The notes under the pieces are model-generated. The model was not told where the DNA came from, searched no databases, and saw nothing but the letters and a program-made list of their open reading frames with translations. Below are positions 1 through 13,000 of a DNA stretch of 64,000 nt, piece after piece (position 1 is the stretch's first letter; each line of letters opens with the position of its first letter). The translations under genes and the position numbers were made by a program. This DNA comes from Leidyana gryllorum EB-2025a (Eukaryota > Apicomplexa), in NCBI GenBank assembly GCA_048772705.1, contig JBLWGC010000036.1, forward strand, positions 248,001-312,000. The letters are read 5' to 3'.

Positions 1-3000
1 CTCACAGATGGATGACCACAAAGTCTTCCAGTATGCCTCGGGTGAGAGTGTATTGAGTGCTGCAGCGGTGCGCACGTCTTCGTGCGCGGCGACAACATCA
101 AACGGTTGCGGACATCTGTCGAGAAACTTGCTGACAGATTCCCAAATGTGTCCGCGATAAAAGTCTCCTTTGGGGCATAGGCTTCCCCACCTCTCATACC
201 GCTCACCACCTGTGCTTTTCGCGTAGGGTGCGATCGCTTTCATCACTTTCGATTCGGGCCACTCCATAGCAACAGAGTGTAACTCTTCTACGCTTGTCCG
301 ATATTCGAGCATATCGTTTTCACCGGCAGCTTCTCGGTACTTTACCAAACCGTCAGCTAATTTCTGAATCAGAGTGTCGTCACCTCGCAACATGGTGGAT
401 GCACTCCGTTTCCGACTGTTTGGAACCACCTTTTCGCCGTCTGACATCATATTGGGTTCCTCCGCGACTCTGCGAAGGAGCAACTTGCGCCAGTCGAGCC
501 AGTCGAGCTCGGCTGCTAGAGATCGGAGACTCGCATTAACTCCGCATGGGAGAACGGCGTGATCTTGAAGGCCAAAAATGGATAAGAAATCACAGATTAC
601 GTCGTGTGAGAGTTGTTCCCGCTCCTCTCGTCGGCTTCGCAACAGCTGCTTCAGGTCTTGCATCACAGCAGTGTTGATGACCTGGGCCGTCGTCAAAGCG
701 CACAACAACTCAATGACAGACTTCAAGCTATTCATGATCCAGGGCAAACGGCCAGTCAGAGGGGCAGTATTGAGTGGATTGCTGGATACATTTAGGGGAG
801 CATCGGCCGATTGGCTCATTCCGACCTGACCCGTGGACGCAAAACTGGCCAGGAATATTCTGAGCCAGATGATCTTTGCATCAACAAACCACGGAGAATT
901 GCCCAGAAGGTCATTGAAACTCCCGGTATTCGAGGAGTCTAACCATGAATGGGGATAAAGGAAAGCTCTCGGATTAGTCTCGATCAAAGTCTGCACCAAT
1001 GGCTTTGGTGGCGTCTTGATTATTGCGAGCCTCAACAACGATACAAATAGGGGTCGCGTGGCATCTGCTGACTGCAATTGGAGGAAACACAGCGGTTTGT
1101 ACCGCGCTACGCGCAGCAGTTCCTGATAACACCCATAAAAGAGCGGAGAGTCTCCAGCTTTCATCGCCGCATTTGCCCGCTCGGCAGCAATATCCCGCAC
1201 AACTTCGTCAGGCCATGCCAACCGTCGCCACGAAGCGGTCCACCTCCGCATCAGAGACCGTATGGCCTCGTGCACGGAGGTCGGAAGTCGGAAGGCCACT
1301 ACTTTCTGGGTAGTACGGGCCGCCCCGTCTTGGCTTCCCTCATTGTTGCGGGCCGATACCAAAGGAGAAGACGCAACGCTGGATGTCGCCAGCCGATTGA
1401 CTTCGTTCACAGTGTCGGCAGCAGCTGCAATCGCTGCAGTGGGCCCCCCGTCCATCGCAGCTCGCGCAGCAGCGTTGGTGACGGTTCGGGCGACCAACTC
1501 ATAAGCCGGAACTTCATGACCGGTTCGACCATCGCCCTCAAAGTTAAGAAGCTCTTCTCTCATACGTGCGAAACTGAGATCTCCCAAATAGTCATTCACC
1601 TCATCCTCGCTCAGATACGGGACGTTGTCATCCTCCAAAGACTCGGACGAGTCAGAGTCTTCCCTCGAAGATCCTTCAGACTCGCTCGAGTCGCCATTAT
1701 TAGTGTCATCGGGTGCTCCCACGGTGTTGGCTCCCTCATCAGCTGTCTCATTGTTCTGCGTATGATCGCCATCTTCTTCCTCCTCCTCGTCGTCGTCCTC
1801 TTCTTCCTCTTCGTCTTCAATTGCCTCAGCTGCGTACATCACAATGGGATTATCGGGGTGGTGCAGGACGATTCTGGCTACGAGATTGACATTGTCTTCT
1901 GCCTCCTGAGTCTCTGCAGCACCCTGCTCTCCCGGATTGTCCGCGACCGGCTCATAAATGAGGGCCAACCCGTTCTCTGCCCCGTCGACCGCGGGAGTCT
2001 CGTTTTCTGTAGCCATTTGGGGGGGCTGTTGGGGACTCTCCGTTCCTGACGACACCGTGACCGAGGGAGTATACTCGTGGGGATACGGGGTGGGAACGTG
2101 CTCGCGAGGCTGATTCCGTTGCTGCTGAGGCGCAACTGTCAAAGGCGGTGTGCCCGGATTCTCATTGGCTATGTCCTCAAGGAGGGGAGCTATGTCTTCA
2201 GCCATCGCCTGCTCCTCCTCCATATTGTTTTGGGCCTGGTCACCCCCATTCTCAGCACCTGCTTGATTCTCGCCAGCTGGACTCCGCAACACCGTTATGG
2301 TGGCACCGTGAGGAGTAATGCGCCAATGGAAGGTCAGTTGATCGGTCCCTACGTCCGGTAGGCCTGGCAACAGTGTTTCACGAACTACTTCAGTCAGAGT
2401 TTGACGCCACGATTCTTCGAGGTCACCTACGTCACCTCCACCTTCAGTACGTCGTCGTTGTTCAAGCGCTGCCAAACCCATGATCCAAACAAGATTGGCG
2501 GGATTGCCTGCACCGAATGCTCTTGCTCAAGTCAAGAACAATCAACGCCAGCACACACACACAAACACATATCAGCACAACTCTTCACACACGGCTTTCG
2601 AGACTTACCACGTCGAATCAGCTCCAGCCTGGGCTGCTGTCTCGTCGGCAGATACTCTGTATTCATACTATCCACATTGACAATTCTTTGGGTCGCTCCG
2701 TTCCCAGGGTTCACTCGGTAGGAGAATCCAGCATCGTACCACTCGAAAGCATCAGGAGTGAGCTCATCGGTCATCAGACTTATTGAGCCCCCGTTTGGAG
2801 TTTCCGGACTCGACATTGAGCTCGCGGAACATTCCAGAGACTCGTATCCCGCAGAACTGGACGTCAACAGCGAAGCGGGAAACACTCCCGGGTGACTGCT
2901 GTCCCACAGTAATGCTCGAGCCAGCTTCTCCAGTTCTCCAAATGCTCCGTCTCCACTGGGACCTTTGCGTAACATGGAGGCCAACGGCAAATATGGGATC

Positions 3001-6000
3001 ACACAATTCGAAACAGCTCTGCACATGGGACAACTGAACTCGCCATCCTGAGTCTTTATCTGGATGGGGTTCGATCGGTTTCGTCTGTTTTCGATCTGAT
3101 GTTTCTCCAAACAGCCCAAGTGGACAATGTGACCACAAACGGCGAAGCTCGGGATGCTGTATGGGACTGCAGCAACGGGACCGCCTCCAGGGGCGCAAGC
3201 CGATACCTTGGGTATGTCCTCAGCCTCCGGGACTGACAGAAGGACACTATAGTGACGTCGGAGTAGATTAGCGTCGCTCGCGAAGGCTAACATGCCCAAA
3301 AAGTTCCGTCCGCTGGGCCCCTCGTGGCAGATAGCACATTCGGTTCGCTTGTAGTCGGTCATCTCCAAACGAGCGAGTATATCCTCACTGATTGTCTCCT
3401 TGTGTTCCTTCTCGATACGCCGGATTGCGCAATCCAGCCTTCCAATGAAAGGACGGAACGCGTCTTCGAATCCGTTGGAGACCATTGGGCCCGCCGTGAC
3501 GTCTTCGACGCTCCCAGAACCTCCCAGCGTGTCAGTACCATCCAACAGGTTGGCATCGTCATCCAGTTCCTCGCCTTCGGCCATCCACTTTGCCACCAAG
3601 TCAGCCTGCATTTTCTTGTACTCGGCCATCAAAGCATCTTGTTCAGCTCTCCCTTTCTCGACCGAAATGCCCGGGACTGAGCTGGTCGCACTGTCTCCCA
3701 TATCGTGACCACCGTGTCCGCTCCACCACCCCTTGTCGGCCGCCAAATCATCCAAGCGTTGGGCCGCAACAGAGACTATTCTCTGTGTGAATGGCTCAAG
3801 CGGGGTGTCAGCCAGGAGGCTCAGACGTGCGCGAGTGGCTTTCGCCAAGTCAGCAGCGCGTGTGTGTAAGAAGTCGTCGATGCCAACAAGTCCACTTAAC
3901 GTTGACGGTCCCTCCCACCACAACGGAAGGACAGTATCGCAAAGTGTTTTGAGGACAAAGGTGATGATTCGCTCGCGAGAGCTCTCTTCGAACTGGACAG
4001 AGTCCTTGGCATCGTCGAGGTTGTTGATCTCATCGATAGCCGCTTGCTGATGTCTCTGGTAGTCGAGGCACGAGTCCAATGCGTTTAATATTAAGCCGAG
4101 CAAAGTGCCGTTCCCGGAGAGTAATCGTGCAACAAATACAGTCTTCTTGTAGAATTCTTCGGTCATTAAAGCTTTCATGCGGGGCCAGGCTGGACCAATG
4201 AGGGTAGCACCTGAGGCCTTCAGCAGGCTCTCCTCGGCCTCCGATAATTCGCAATGATTCAAGTCCAGTGTCAGGAGATCAGGAAGATCCCAAGCGGTTT
4301 CCATCAGTGTAAAGGTCGTCACTCCACCGCCCGAGTTGCGAGTGGCTATGCGTTGCAACAAGGTATTCGTGAGCGTATGTGATTTCCATTCGCCCGGGAG
4401 ACGCTGTTCAAGGGCACTGAAGCTGATACGGTTCATTAAGGCGAGACCGCGAGCCAGTTCGAGCACCAGCAGAGCCTCTGTTCTCCGAGCGTATTCGCTT
4501 CGAACGGCCGCGGTCGGTCTTGTCGACAGACGCGGCTCCTGGGTCGCCAGGTGCTCCTTGCTGATCGAACACTTCTCCATGGTCCTCATTCCGAGAGACA
4601 TTAGACTCGCCAGATAGAACCACATATTCGTCAGACGCGTGATTGGAGCATCGGCTCGGACGTGGTTACAAATCTCGAGTACGTCAGACAGCTTGCGGTC
4701 GGGCCCGAAAGCTAAGTCCATTGCCTTTGTCTGGTACAGTATGTGGGGGCACCGGAGCTCAGGGACCTCCTGAATGACTTTAGGCGTGTTGTTTGGCTGT
4801 GCATTTGGCCCTTCCGGAAGCCACAAGTAGTGATCGAGTGTGGTCAGCAGGAAGAGATCGCGCTCTTCTGGCCTGGAAGAAGGCGTAAGAAGCTCACTCA
4901 TTCGGAGACAGACCATACACCATAAGGTGTACATGATGTCCATTCGGCAATTGTAACCTGTGTACAATGCATTTTGCTTAATGATACTCCCGCCGTTCCG
5001 AACCCAGAATCCGTCCCGGATCTCTACAGAGCGACAGAGGAGACTTTGTATTTCCCTCAAAGTCAATACCAGAGTTGTCCGGTTGAAGACACTCAGAATC
5101 TTGGCCGTCAGGTCGGTGGCCCGTTGCGTAGTGGAGGTACTCTCCCCCGCTGCGGCCCGCAACGCACCCGCAAAGGCCTCCAAACAGCCCTCATAGTGGG
5201 TTACTTGTGCAACCAGCCTAATGGGGTCCATATGGAAGGACACTTCGTCTTTGCCCAGAGCCTTCTGAACCGCAACCGCTTGCACCAAGGCGGACTGACT
5301 CAAGTTTAACAATGCTTGGAACTCGGCGGTCCCCAAGACGCTCGGAGGCGGTTTCTCTGCACACCGTGGGCTGCTTGGAGGAGTAATAAACTCCTCAGTG
5401 CTCGTTTCGCCGAAGAGTTGTGGCCGATCTCCTCCGAATAAGAATCCACCTCCAGCCAAGGGGAGACGTACCCAATCATACTGAACATTCGAAATGCGAG
5501 TTGGTCACCAATGGGCAGTATCACTCACGAATTTGTACATCCCTTTGTGGAAGTTACGACTCACAGAGAAAAAGTCGTCGCACAACTTGTTCTCGTAGGG
5601 CACATGCGCCCGAGTCGCGCGCTAGAGAGAGGTGATGATGAGACTGATCAGACGTCGACCGCTTACCAGCTGTATGTCGCCGGTGTGATGTTGGGCCACG
5701 TAAGCCAGGAGCGGTTGCATGGATACATTCAAGTATTGCAGAAGCTTGTGCGGGGGAGCAGCGCGGAGGATGTAGCGGAGCGATACCGAGAAGGCGAAGA
5801 CGAAGGAAGCCTGTTGAGAGCAAGCCTCACTGATGACGGCCATCTTGCGAGTCACCACTTGATGCAGAAGCTTCCCTAAGGCTCCGCTCTCACAGAGATC
5901 GCACGCAACATCAGCTACGGTGAAAACCTGAACTGAAAAAGCCAGCAGACCGCGGTCGCTCGCTTCATACGGATTAGCTCCGGTGCGCTCAATCGGAGCG

Positions 6001-6959
6001 CCGTTAGCGTCAGTTGCACCATGCATCGCCAGAAATAGGGACCCCATTGCAACCCCAAAGTCGCGTTTGAATTTCGGGAACCCAGCCATCGCCAGGAGTA
6101 ATCGCTGCAAAGCCTTTTGAGCGTTCGGGTGCAGATCTTTGTGCTGCAGGATACTTTGATTGATACGGCTTTGAGAGAAGAAGTACTCCTCCACTAAACG
6201 TCGAGTAGCGAAGGCTGCAGAGATTTCTGGTCACAGGAGAGCGACAAATGACGCCACTTACACAAACCGGCTGTGGCGATCAACCAGTCCGACATTCGCC
6301 GAATCGAGACCATAACATCGGTGGGGGACATACAGTCTGGTCGTTCCGTCTCGGGATCATAAAAGCCTTCTGGAAGAATCGGTTTTCGACCTTCCGCGGT
6401 AGATCCGAGCAACTCCCAGTAGAAATCGCTCAGCTTAGAGTACGCAATCGTAGCTCGGACCCGAAATCCTGGACTCTTCTCTTCCAAAACTCCCAATTGA
6501 CCTTCAGCTATCCGGATGTATTGCTCCTCTGTGACGCCTCCATGATCTGGACAACATCCTTCTGCGGCCCAGCTCTGTGATAAGCAGTACCTAGCATTCC
6601 ACCCACGCACGACTTACGCTCAAATCTCCACAATCACAACAGCCTCCGGCCGTGCGAATGAATTGGAATGTATGACCCTCGTGATTACTTTTGAAGAAGC
6701 ACTCCACACACATTGCACAGGTACTGTCCGACTGGCAGTCGTGGCATCTTACGGCGATGGAGTCGGCATTCCATTGCTCGGGACATGCTCCCCCTCTGCT
6801 GTCGCCAGCCAGCTCGGCCAGTGTAGGTTTATACGCTGTGGTCTGGAGGAGATAAGACCATATTGACGGTTCCGTGGCACTTCCCAGCTCGTTTAGCACG
6901 TTTTGAGGTTTGAATGCATATGTCAGATCCTCTTTGTCCCTAAGAAGCGATCCTGCCAT
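1..6959 (-). CDS. UBR1: UBR1/UBR2-like N-recognin E3 ubiquitin ligase (3' end beyond the window)
   Basis: E3 ligase of the N-degron pathway, expected to bind destabilising N-termini and ubiquitinate the substrate. Five exons: 6959-6618, 6574-6262, 6214-5667, 5480-2609 and 2507 to the edge; introns are 43, 47, 186 and 101 bases, GT-AG, and all joins keep frame. A UBR box spans about residues 70-130 (HDC, CAMC, CFFKSNHEGHTF, GGCCDCGD, then CCPDHGG across intron 1). A UBR1-type core motif (GFWVRNGG) lies near 5000 and a RING-H2 near 3360-3040 (CAIC, CGHIVHLGC, CPMC). A Glu/Asp run lies near 1775-1835. At least 2190 residues; the C-terminus is outside. The 5459 Leu codon is inside exon 4, not a start. 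Family call is firm; UBR1 versus UBR2 cannot be told apart. Confidence 0.9.
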
Positions 6960-7073
6960 CAAGTTATACCATTTCTCACTCTATTTCGAAAAAGGTCTCG
7001 ACACTGCTTGACTGAACCATCTAAGGTACTAATGAAAATTTGAACATGTGGAAAAACACGTGTTCGCTATGCT

Positions 7074-8127
7074 ATGTTTGTGCTTCAATGCTGGGTATCA
7101 GCCATGTTAATTTGTGTGTTCGGGCTGGATTACCACACGCCTGGCCAGGCTAACCTTATTCCCGACCTATCTCCTCCAGACTTTGAATCGCAAGCCTGGC
7201 CCTATGATCCCGGGGTTGTGCGTCTCCCCGATCCTATAGGTTCTGTCGCAGGGATGGCTGAAGGGGTGCTGAACGGCGTCAGTGGCGGCGCCAAGCAGTT
7301 CATGGATGCGGCGCCGCCCATCATAGGGCCTGCCGACATGGCGGTATGTGAATACATGTCCACGCCGAACTCAGATCTCATCTTTGACAGGTCAACAAAG
7401 CTTTTGCTACCATTGGCGCTGCACTCATCCCACCCTCAGCATATAGCGCTGACCAAGCAGAATATCAGCGACTCAGCCAGCCACCGCTTCTCAACTTTCA
7501 GTTACGCAAAAGTCAGGAGGACCTCGAACCAGATGGCCCAGAAGAGCTGGCGCTGACATCCCTTTTAGCGGATTGGACATCAGACGTAGACGAGTCCCTG
7601 AAAAGGCTGCATGCCCACAGAAAGCGACTTTTCGATGGAGTCAATCGTATAGCTAGATATGCTTCGACAGATCCTCGGAAGATGATAGAAAAGAAGAACA
7701 ATGGTGGCTACACAGGATACGGAAAAGGCACGCTCACTGACCGGCTGATGGAGTCAGCCACCGAGCGGCTGCCTGGTTCTTTTGTTGAGGTAATTGACGC
7801 AGCTCTGAACTGTACACTGACTTGGTGCTGCAGAATCCCTGGAGTCCAGTGAAGATGTCCAAGCTGATGGGGGCTAATCTCGCTCGACCATTCTCCGAGT
7901 TCCCAGGGGGCAGGCGGTCATTGAAAACCACTTCGATGTCGGAATTAGTCGGCACTGGCAAGATCGAACTGGATCCAATAAAATGGTCACACTTGTCCTA
8001 TTCGGAACAATCAGACTACGAGCCAGGAGTACTTGCAAGTGGTATACTCGCATTGAAACGTTCTGCTACACCCATTCGACCAGAACGTATGGATGCCCCA
8101 GTCAATTCTCCTACAGGAGGAGGGTGA
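7074..8127 (+). CDS. Unrecognised protein, possibly secreted, 3 exons
   Basis: Not recognised. Exons 7074-7343, 7391-7789 and 7834-8127 join in frame to give 320 residues; the two introns are 47 and 44 bases with clean GTATGT/GTAATT donors and CAG acceptors. The N-terminus (MFVLQCWVSAMLICVFG) is hydrophobic and could be a signal peptide or anchor. The rest is hydrophilic, with a proline-rich first exon and no repeats or cysteine pattern that I can name. It is divergent from the UBR1-like gene, with 114 bases between the start codons, so the two may share a promoter. Confidence 0.6.
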
Positions 8128-8532
8128 GGCTTGATTTGACGGATTTGTACAATAAAAATGTTCCCGATTCACGAGTGTCCGAGTCCAGCGCCTGCGCGAG
8201 AGAAACATCGGACTTCTCGACTTGACGACGCAGACAGTGCTCGGACAAGTCATCTCGTTACGTCATATGGTGACGTGGCCATTGAAGAGTGATCGATAGA
8301 TAGAGAGTCGTACACCTCGAAAGTAGTTCAATGATACAGTAGAAGGACGGCATGGGGCCCGACCGGCCCGAGAGTTTGCCTAAAGCTCAAATACTTCTTC
8401 GTTCCACGACTAAATCGGAATAACTTCGCCGTGCCACAATTTTCGTGCATTGGACGCACATCCTCGATAAGATCAACTAAAATCAAATACTTGTAGATCA
8501 ATCAGAGATATAGATCATCAGTGAGACCAGTA
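8128..8532. other. Convergent spacer without a gene
   Basis: About 400 bases between the stop codons of two converging genes. It holds an AATAAA near the left end and a short GATA-rich run near 8290-8305. I see no exon, RNA gene or repeat in it. Confidence 0.6.
8151..8156 (+). terminator. Possible polyadenylation signal AATAAA
   Basis: AATAAA begins 24 bases after the stop codon of the 7074-8127 gene. The position suits a 3'-end signal, but use of this hexamer in this organism is not shown by the sequence, and most other genes here lack an obvious one. Confidence 0.3.
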
Positions 8533-9411
8533 CTACCAGTCAATGGATACCTCGCTTCGCGCCGCGGGAGCCCTTTTCTGGGCTGCCGCAGACGTTCCTA
8601 GTGAAGTCGACACAAGAACAATGACTCCCCCAACAGCCGCAATGACACCAGCACCTGCTATGTAGTATTCGGCTTGGCTGTTTAGGGGTTTGTGATCGAA
8701 AGGAGTGGTAGTCCAGGATCTTTCGGTTTGCTCAGTGCCAACCAACTCAATCTCTTGGAGTGACCACGCTTCCCATGCCGGAGTTGTTTCTACTAACACT
8801 TTTACTTCCTTTGACAGAACGGAGCCGGCCTCCATATAATTCAGAGGCAGAACGGTAATCCTATTGGATGCATCGAGGGGTCTCAATGTTTCCCGCCATT
8901 GAACCGCCAGTTTCTCAGGTCGCAGCGGCGCAATGGTGATCAAAATAACCGGCGGGCCTTCGGGGACTCGTAACAGGTCCCCATTGGATAAAATATCAGC
9001 GACCACTGGTCTGTTGGTGAGCACAATGGAAGGAGTTGATGCCAATGGAGGAGCGGGAAGACGCGAAGCTTCGTCAGCACCTCCTCCCTCCGTCAGCGAA
9101 CCAACTGACTCGCCTGTGACACCAGCTTGGCGAGCACCCGCCTGCAGGAGTTGTAGAAGAGAAGACGAATCATCGAGTCGTCTGGTACGAATCTGATTAT
9201 TAACGGCTCCCAAGACCTCAGATAGATGTATCGGTGAAGACACTAACACACGTGGCAGAGCTTCCTGACAGTTCTCAAAAACGGTGCCGACAGCATGAGC
9301 TTCTACACAGACAGCAAATGGTAACAGATCATCATGCAGCGACTTTGGAACAATCAGAGGCCCATTCAAAGCCGCGACACTGGTCAGTAGGAGTAAAGAT
9401 AGGATGTTCAT
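8533..9411 (-). CDS. Unrecognised type I membrane protein
   Basis: Single open frame of 292 residues from the ATG at 9411. I chose this start because MNILSLLLLTSVAALNG is a textbook signal peptide; the frame extends upstream only through a near-cognate codon at 9456. Near the C-terminus a hydrophobic helix (YYIAGAGVIAAVGGVIVLVS) is followed by a basic, alanine-rich tail, so a single-pass protein with a long extracytoplasmic domain is likely. The domain contains a few cysteines but no family motif I know. It is divergent from the 9460 gene, with 48 bases between start codons. Confidence 0.65.
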   Translation of the reverse strand: MNILSLLLLTSVAALNGPLIVPKSLHDDLLPFAVCVEAHAVGTVFENCQEALPRVLVSSPIHLSEVLGAVNNQIRTRRLDDSSSLLQLLQAGARQAGVTGESVGSLTEGGGADEASRLPAPPLASTPSIVLTNRPVVADILSNGDLLRVPEGPPVILITIAPLRPEKLAVQWRETLRPLDASNRITVLPLNYMEAGSVLSKEVKVLVETTPAWEAWSLQEIELVGTEQTERSWTTTPFDHKPLNSQAEYYIAGAGVIAAVGGVIVLVSTSLGTSAAAQKRAPAARSEVSIDW

Positions 9412-9459
9412 TGGATCTATAGATTCGTAAAAATGATCTGATGCATGCGTTGACACACA

Positions 9460-10032
9460 ATGTCAGGTGAAAAGAAGTCTTTCTTGCTGTTGCCTTTGGC
9501 TGCCGCGGCGATTATTTTCAGTGCTTTGCTCGCCGGACGCCATGCGTGGACAATCTACATGGCGGTTACTTCGCCCGAGTGGCCGGCTGTTGGGAATCTG
9601 CTTCGTTTGATATTCGTGGCCATTCAAGGTCTCTTGGCTTTCTTTGGACTTTTGGCCGCCATCATCCGCTGGCCTAAGGGAGCGCAGCTGGCTGCACAAG
9701 CGTACAAGTTCTTGACAATGATCCTCCTGGTTGAGTTCTGTCTCACTTGGTGGGAATGGGGCTTCCGATTGGGTGGCAAAGCGTGGTCTAAGGGAGAGAA
9801 CGGGGATGAGAATTTGCATCTCGTGGACGTGGAAAAGTGGAAGCCGAGTGCTGGGGAGATCACTGAGATGGTGTTCTACAGTCTCATTGTGATTGTCATC
9901 TTTGTCTTCGTCCGCGCTATCATCGATGTCTTCAACTCTCTGGCAGCTGTACTTCGGTGCGGAGGGTCTGGTTGGGAGTACAAGAACGCAGAACAATTGA
10001 AGAGCGGTGGTCGTGGGAACGACGCAGTTTAG
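9460..10032 (+). CDS. Unrecognised four-helix membrane protein
   Basis: Uninterrupted 190-residue frame. Four hydrophobic segments are visible: about residues 8-26 (FLLLPLAAAAIIFSALLAG), 48-68, 82-98 and 136-158. A short charged loop follows helix 3 and a basic, glycine-rich tail ends the protein. No family motif is recognised; the layout resembles small tetraspanning proteins but lacks tetraspanin signatures such as a CCG motif. It is divergent from the signal-peptide protein at 8533-9411 and its stop lies 26 bases from the stop of the converging coiled-coil gene. Confidence 0.65.
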   Translation: MSGEKKSFLLLPLAAAAIIFSALLAGRHAWTIYMAVTSPEWPAVGNLLRLIFVAIQGLLAFFGLLAAIIRWPKGAQLAAQAYKFLTMILLVEFCLTWWEWGFRLGGKAWSKGENGDENLHLVDVEKWKPSAGEITEMVFYSLIVIVIFVFVRAIIDVFNSLAAVLRCGGSGWEYKNAEQLKSGGRGNDAV

Positions 10033-10058
10033 ATTTATATATGCAGCTAACCTCACAC

Positions 10059-13000
10059 TCACTGAAATCGAGCTCGATTAATGACGATCTTCTGTGTGCC
10101 TGGAGCGGGCGAACGATACTGGGCTTCAGGAGCCGTGATAGACGTAACATTGGGTCCAATACGACCGTCTCCCACCTCGACGGGGTGTATCACTACTTGT
10201 TCTCGCGGTTGCAACGATTGGGTAGTGGGCAGCCCGCTTGTGGGGACCGCAGTGCTCTGCGTCATTGGCCTCACGAACGGAGACTGGGCCAACCCAGGCT
10301 GCCACACCGGACTCGATATAGGGGGGCCATGGACGAACGAGGCCACGGGAATTGACATTGGTCGCTGAACTGATTGGATGTCATTCATCGTGTTCTGTAA
10401 CGAAGACATCAGCCTCTCATTCTCCCGTAACAATCTGCTCGTGTCCTCTTCGGCCACTTGTCGCCGGTGTTCCGCTTGTTGGAGTTGTTTCTTCAGATTC
10501 GACACCACACCCTTCGCCTTTTCCCGATCCATCTTGCACAACGTTCGTGCCTCCTCGAGCGCGCCTGAGTATCCCGCAGCCAATCTCTCTAATTCACGGT
10601 TCCGTTCTTCAATTACTTCGGCTGAGCCGCGAAGTGACTCCAGTGTTGACTCCCAATCCGCTGCACACTGTAGTGACCGCCAATAACACTGACTGCAAAC
10701 TCACCGTGAGTGGTTCGGGTACTTTGGTAAACTTCAGCCAGAGATGGGTCGCCTTGCACGAGAGCCAAACGCAGATCCTCGCCCAGTTGCCACAGCTTGC
10801 GTACTCGGGCCAGCACTCGGACCACCTCGGGCTTGCCTTCGCTCTCCTTGAAGGTGTTCCGACTCATCATACCGTTCATCGCCTCGCCGAATGCGCCTCC
10901 GATCACCGAGCTGCGGGGTGGACGCGGGTGGGAGGTCTCAAATAAGCATTCAATCAAACGCTGTTTCAATACATGAACTATCTCGGCCGCGCCTCCGGCA
11001 CAACGAACAGCGGTGAAAGCCACCGGACTGTCGACGTGAGCGACACAATTCGAATATACAGTTGCAGAAGGGGTACCGAGTGCTTTGTCCAAAGGATCGC
11101 CAGTTTCGGCGTCTCCCTCTTGAGCAGACGATACTCGGGAATTGAATTCTCCATCATTCGGGTTCAGTGTTTGACTTCGCTTCATCGTCCGTCTCACATT
11201 CTTCAGCTCCTCCTGCAGGGCAGTTTCCCGTCGGAAAGCCTCCTGAATCGAATTTGCCATTCATCAAACAAGTCTTCTGCCTACCTGAACGTTGGCTTTC
11301 ATACTGGCCAGCTGGTGTTCAGCATCGAGAGCGCGAGTCTCGTACTGACGTCCCCACTCTTCAGTCTCTCTCACCGCCGTCTTGGCCTCCTGCAGCTCCG
11401 CCTTCATTCTATTGCGAGCCGCGTCGGCGTCGCCAACCTGGCGAAGCGGCGTTTGTGTGTGTGCAAAGAAACGACGGACCCACCAGTGCCTTATGATGGC
11501 GAAGTTCTCGTTCCAAGTCTTCATTAGTCCGTTCTAATTGTTGAACCCGCATCGTCAGACTGGAGACCTCAATGGTAACTTGTTGGGACTTCTTTAAACT
11601 TTCCTCCAACACGGATGTCTGATGAGAGAAGAGAGGCACGGAACGAGTTCGATCTACTAATGCAGAGATTCCTACGGATGAGCGTTTGAGTTCGTCGTTT
11701 AGCTCCTTCAACTGCTCGTTCTCGTGTTTGGCGTCGTTGTATCGTCGCTCAGCAATAGAGATCTCCACCTGCAATCCACTCAGTTCCTTGCGAGCTCGAC
11801 CCAGAGACTCGTTCATTTCATCCCTCTCCTTCCGCAGGTCGGCCAACTCTCTCTTGAGGTCTTGCTCCCTCTGCTGTGATGCCTCCAACTGCACAGCTTG
11901 ACGGTCCTTTAGTGATTGCAGCTCAATAATCTGCCGCTGAGTCGAAGCCTCGCGAGCCGACATGGCCGTATTGAACTCGCTCTGCAATTTGAAATTGTAT
12001 CTCACTCTGCCCCCTCTCACCCCTTTCTGGTTGATGTTTCTCATTTGATCCTGCAGGTCTTTGTTCGATTTCTCGGCGACATCCAGCTGCAGCGAGGGTG
12101 ACACATATCGAATATAGACACTCGTGTATCATACCTTTATCTGCACCAAAGTGATCTCGTTCGAGAGTCGTGCTTCCGCTAAAGTCTTCTCGCTCAGTTC
12201 GCCTGCCAGTTTCATTTTCTCATTGCGCAACGCAGAGATTTCATCTTCCAGCTGTTTGACAGACATTATCTCCATCGACTTGCGATGGTTGTTGTCCTGG
12301 TTGATCTGGTCCAGTTGACGCTTAGTCCTTTCCAACTCCCTCTGGACCTCATCCCGAGACTCCTCGATCTGACGCATATTGGCAGTGAGCTGTCTCACAT
12401 GTTCAGTCAGATCCGCGACCTTTTGTTCAGCCTGAGGGGTGAAATTGATTAATAGTGTGTGTGGCATAGCACCTCGACTCACTTTCACCGCTTTTGTGGT
12501 CGCTTCCCTCTCCAAAGAGGCCTTCTCAGAGTGGAGATGTGACACATCAGCCTCCAATTGACGCTGAAGTGCCTTTACCTTCTCCTTTAACTCATGGCTT
12601 TCGTTGATGGCTGACTCGGCTTTGCGGACAGCGTCGTCCTTTTCATTGGACACTTTATCGAGCTGGAGCTCTTTCTCATGGAGGGCAGCTCGTACACGGC
12701 TGACTTCCTGGGTGAGTTCAGCCTTGGCGTTCTGAGCCTCATCTGCCTCACGAATGAGCTCTTGTCGACCTGCATCATCGGACGCGCCCATTTGAGCGAT
12801 GCGCTCTTTGAGGTCCTCGATCTGCTGAGTCTTATAGGACAGGTCTCGCAGTGTGTCTTCGTAGAGACATTGGTTATGGGTCAGACTGGACTGTGTCTCC
12901 TGCAGAGTTTGTTTCAGCTGCTCCGCCTCGGTCTCCTTGGCGGTTCGTTCAGCTTGCACCATATTGAGATCCTCCTTGAGGAACCGTGTCTCGCGTTCGT

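Noticed and set aside
1078-2049. Long plus-strand open frame with a hydrophobic stretch
   Set aside because: It is the antisense of the UBR1-like last exon; the leucine and valine run is the complement of the Glu/Asp tract.
5481-5666. TGATGATGA in the third UBR1 intron as a possible box C element
   Set aside because: It is on the plus strand next to the exon, has a CTGA only a few bases away and no guide-sized interval, so it cannot form a box C/D RNA.
9463-10062. Minus-strand frame of about 200 codons
   Set aside because: Antisense shadow of the four-helix membrane protein gene, with no start context and no plausible protein composition.
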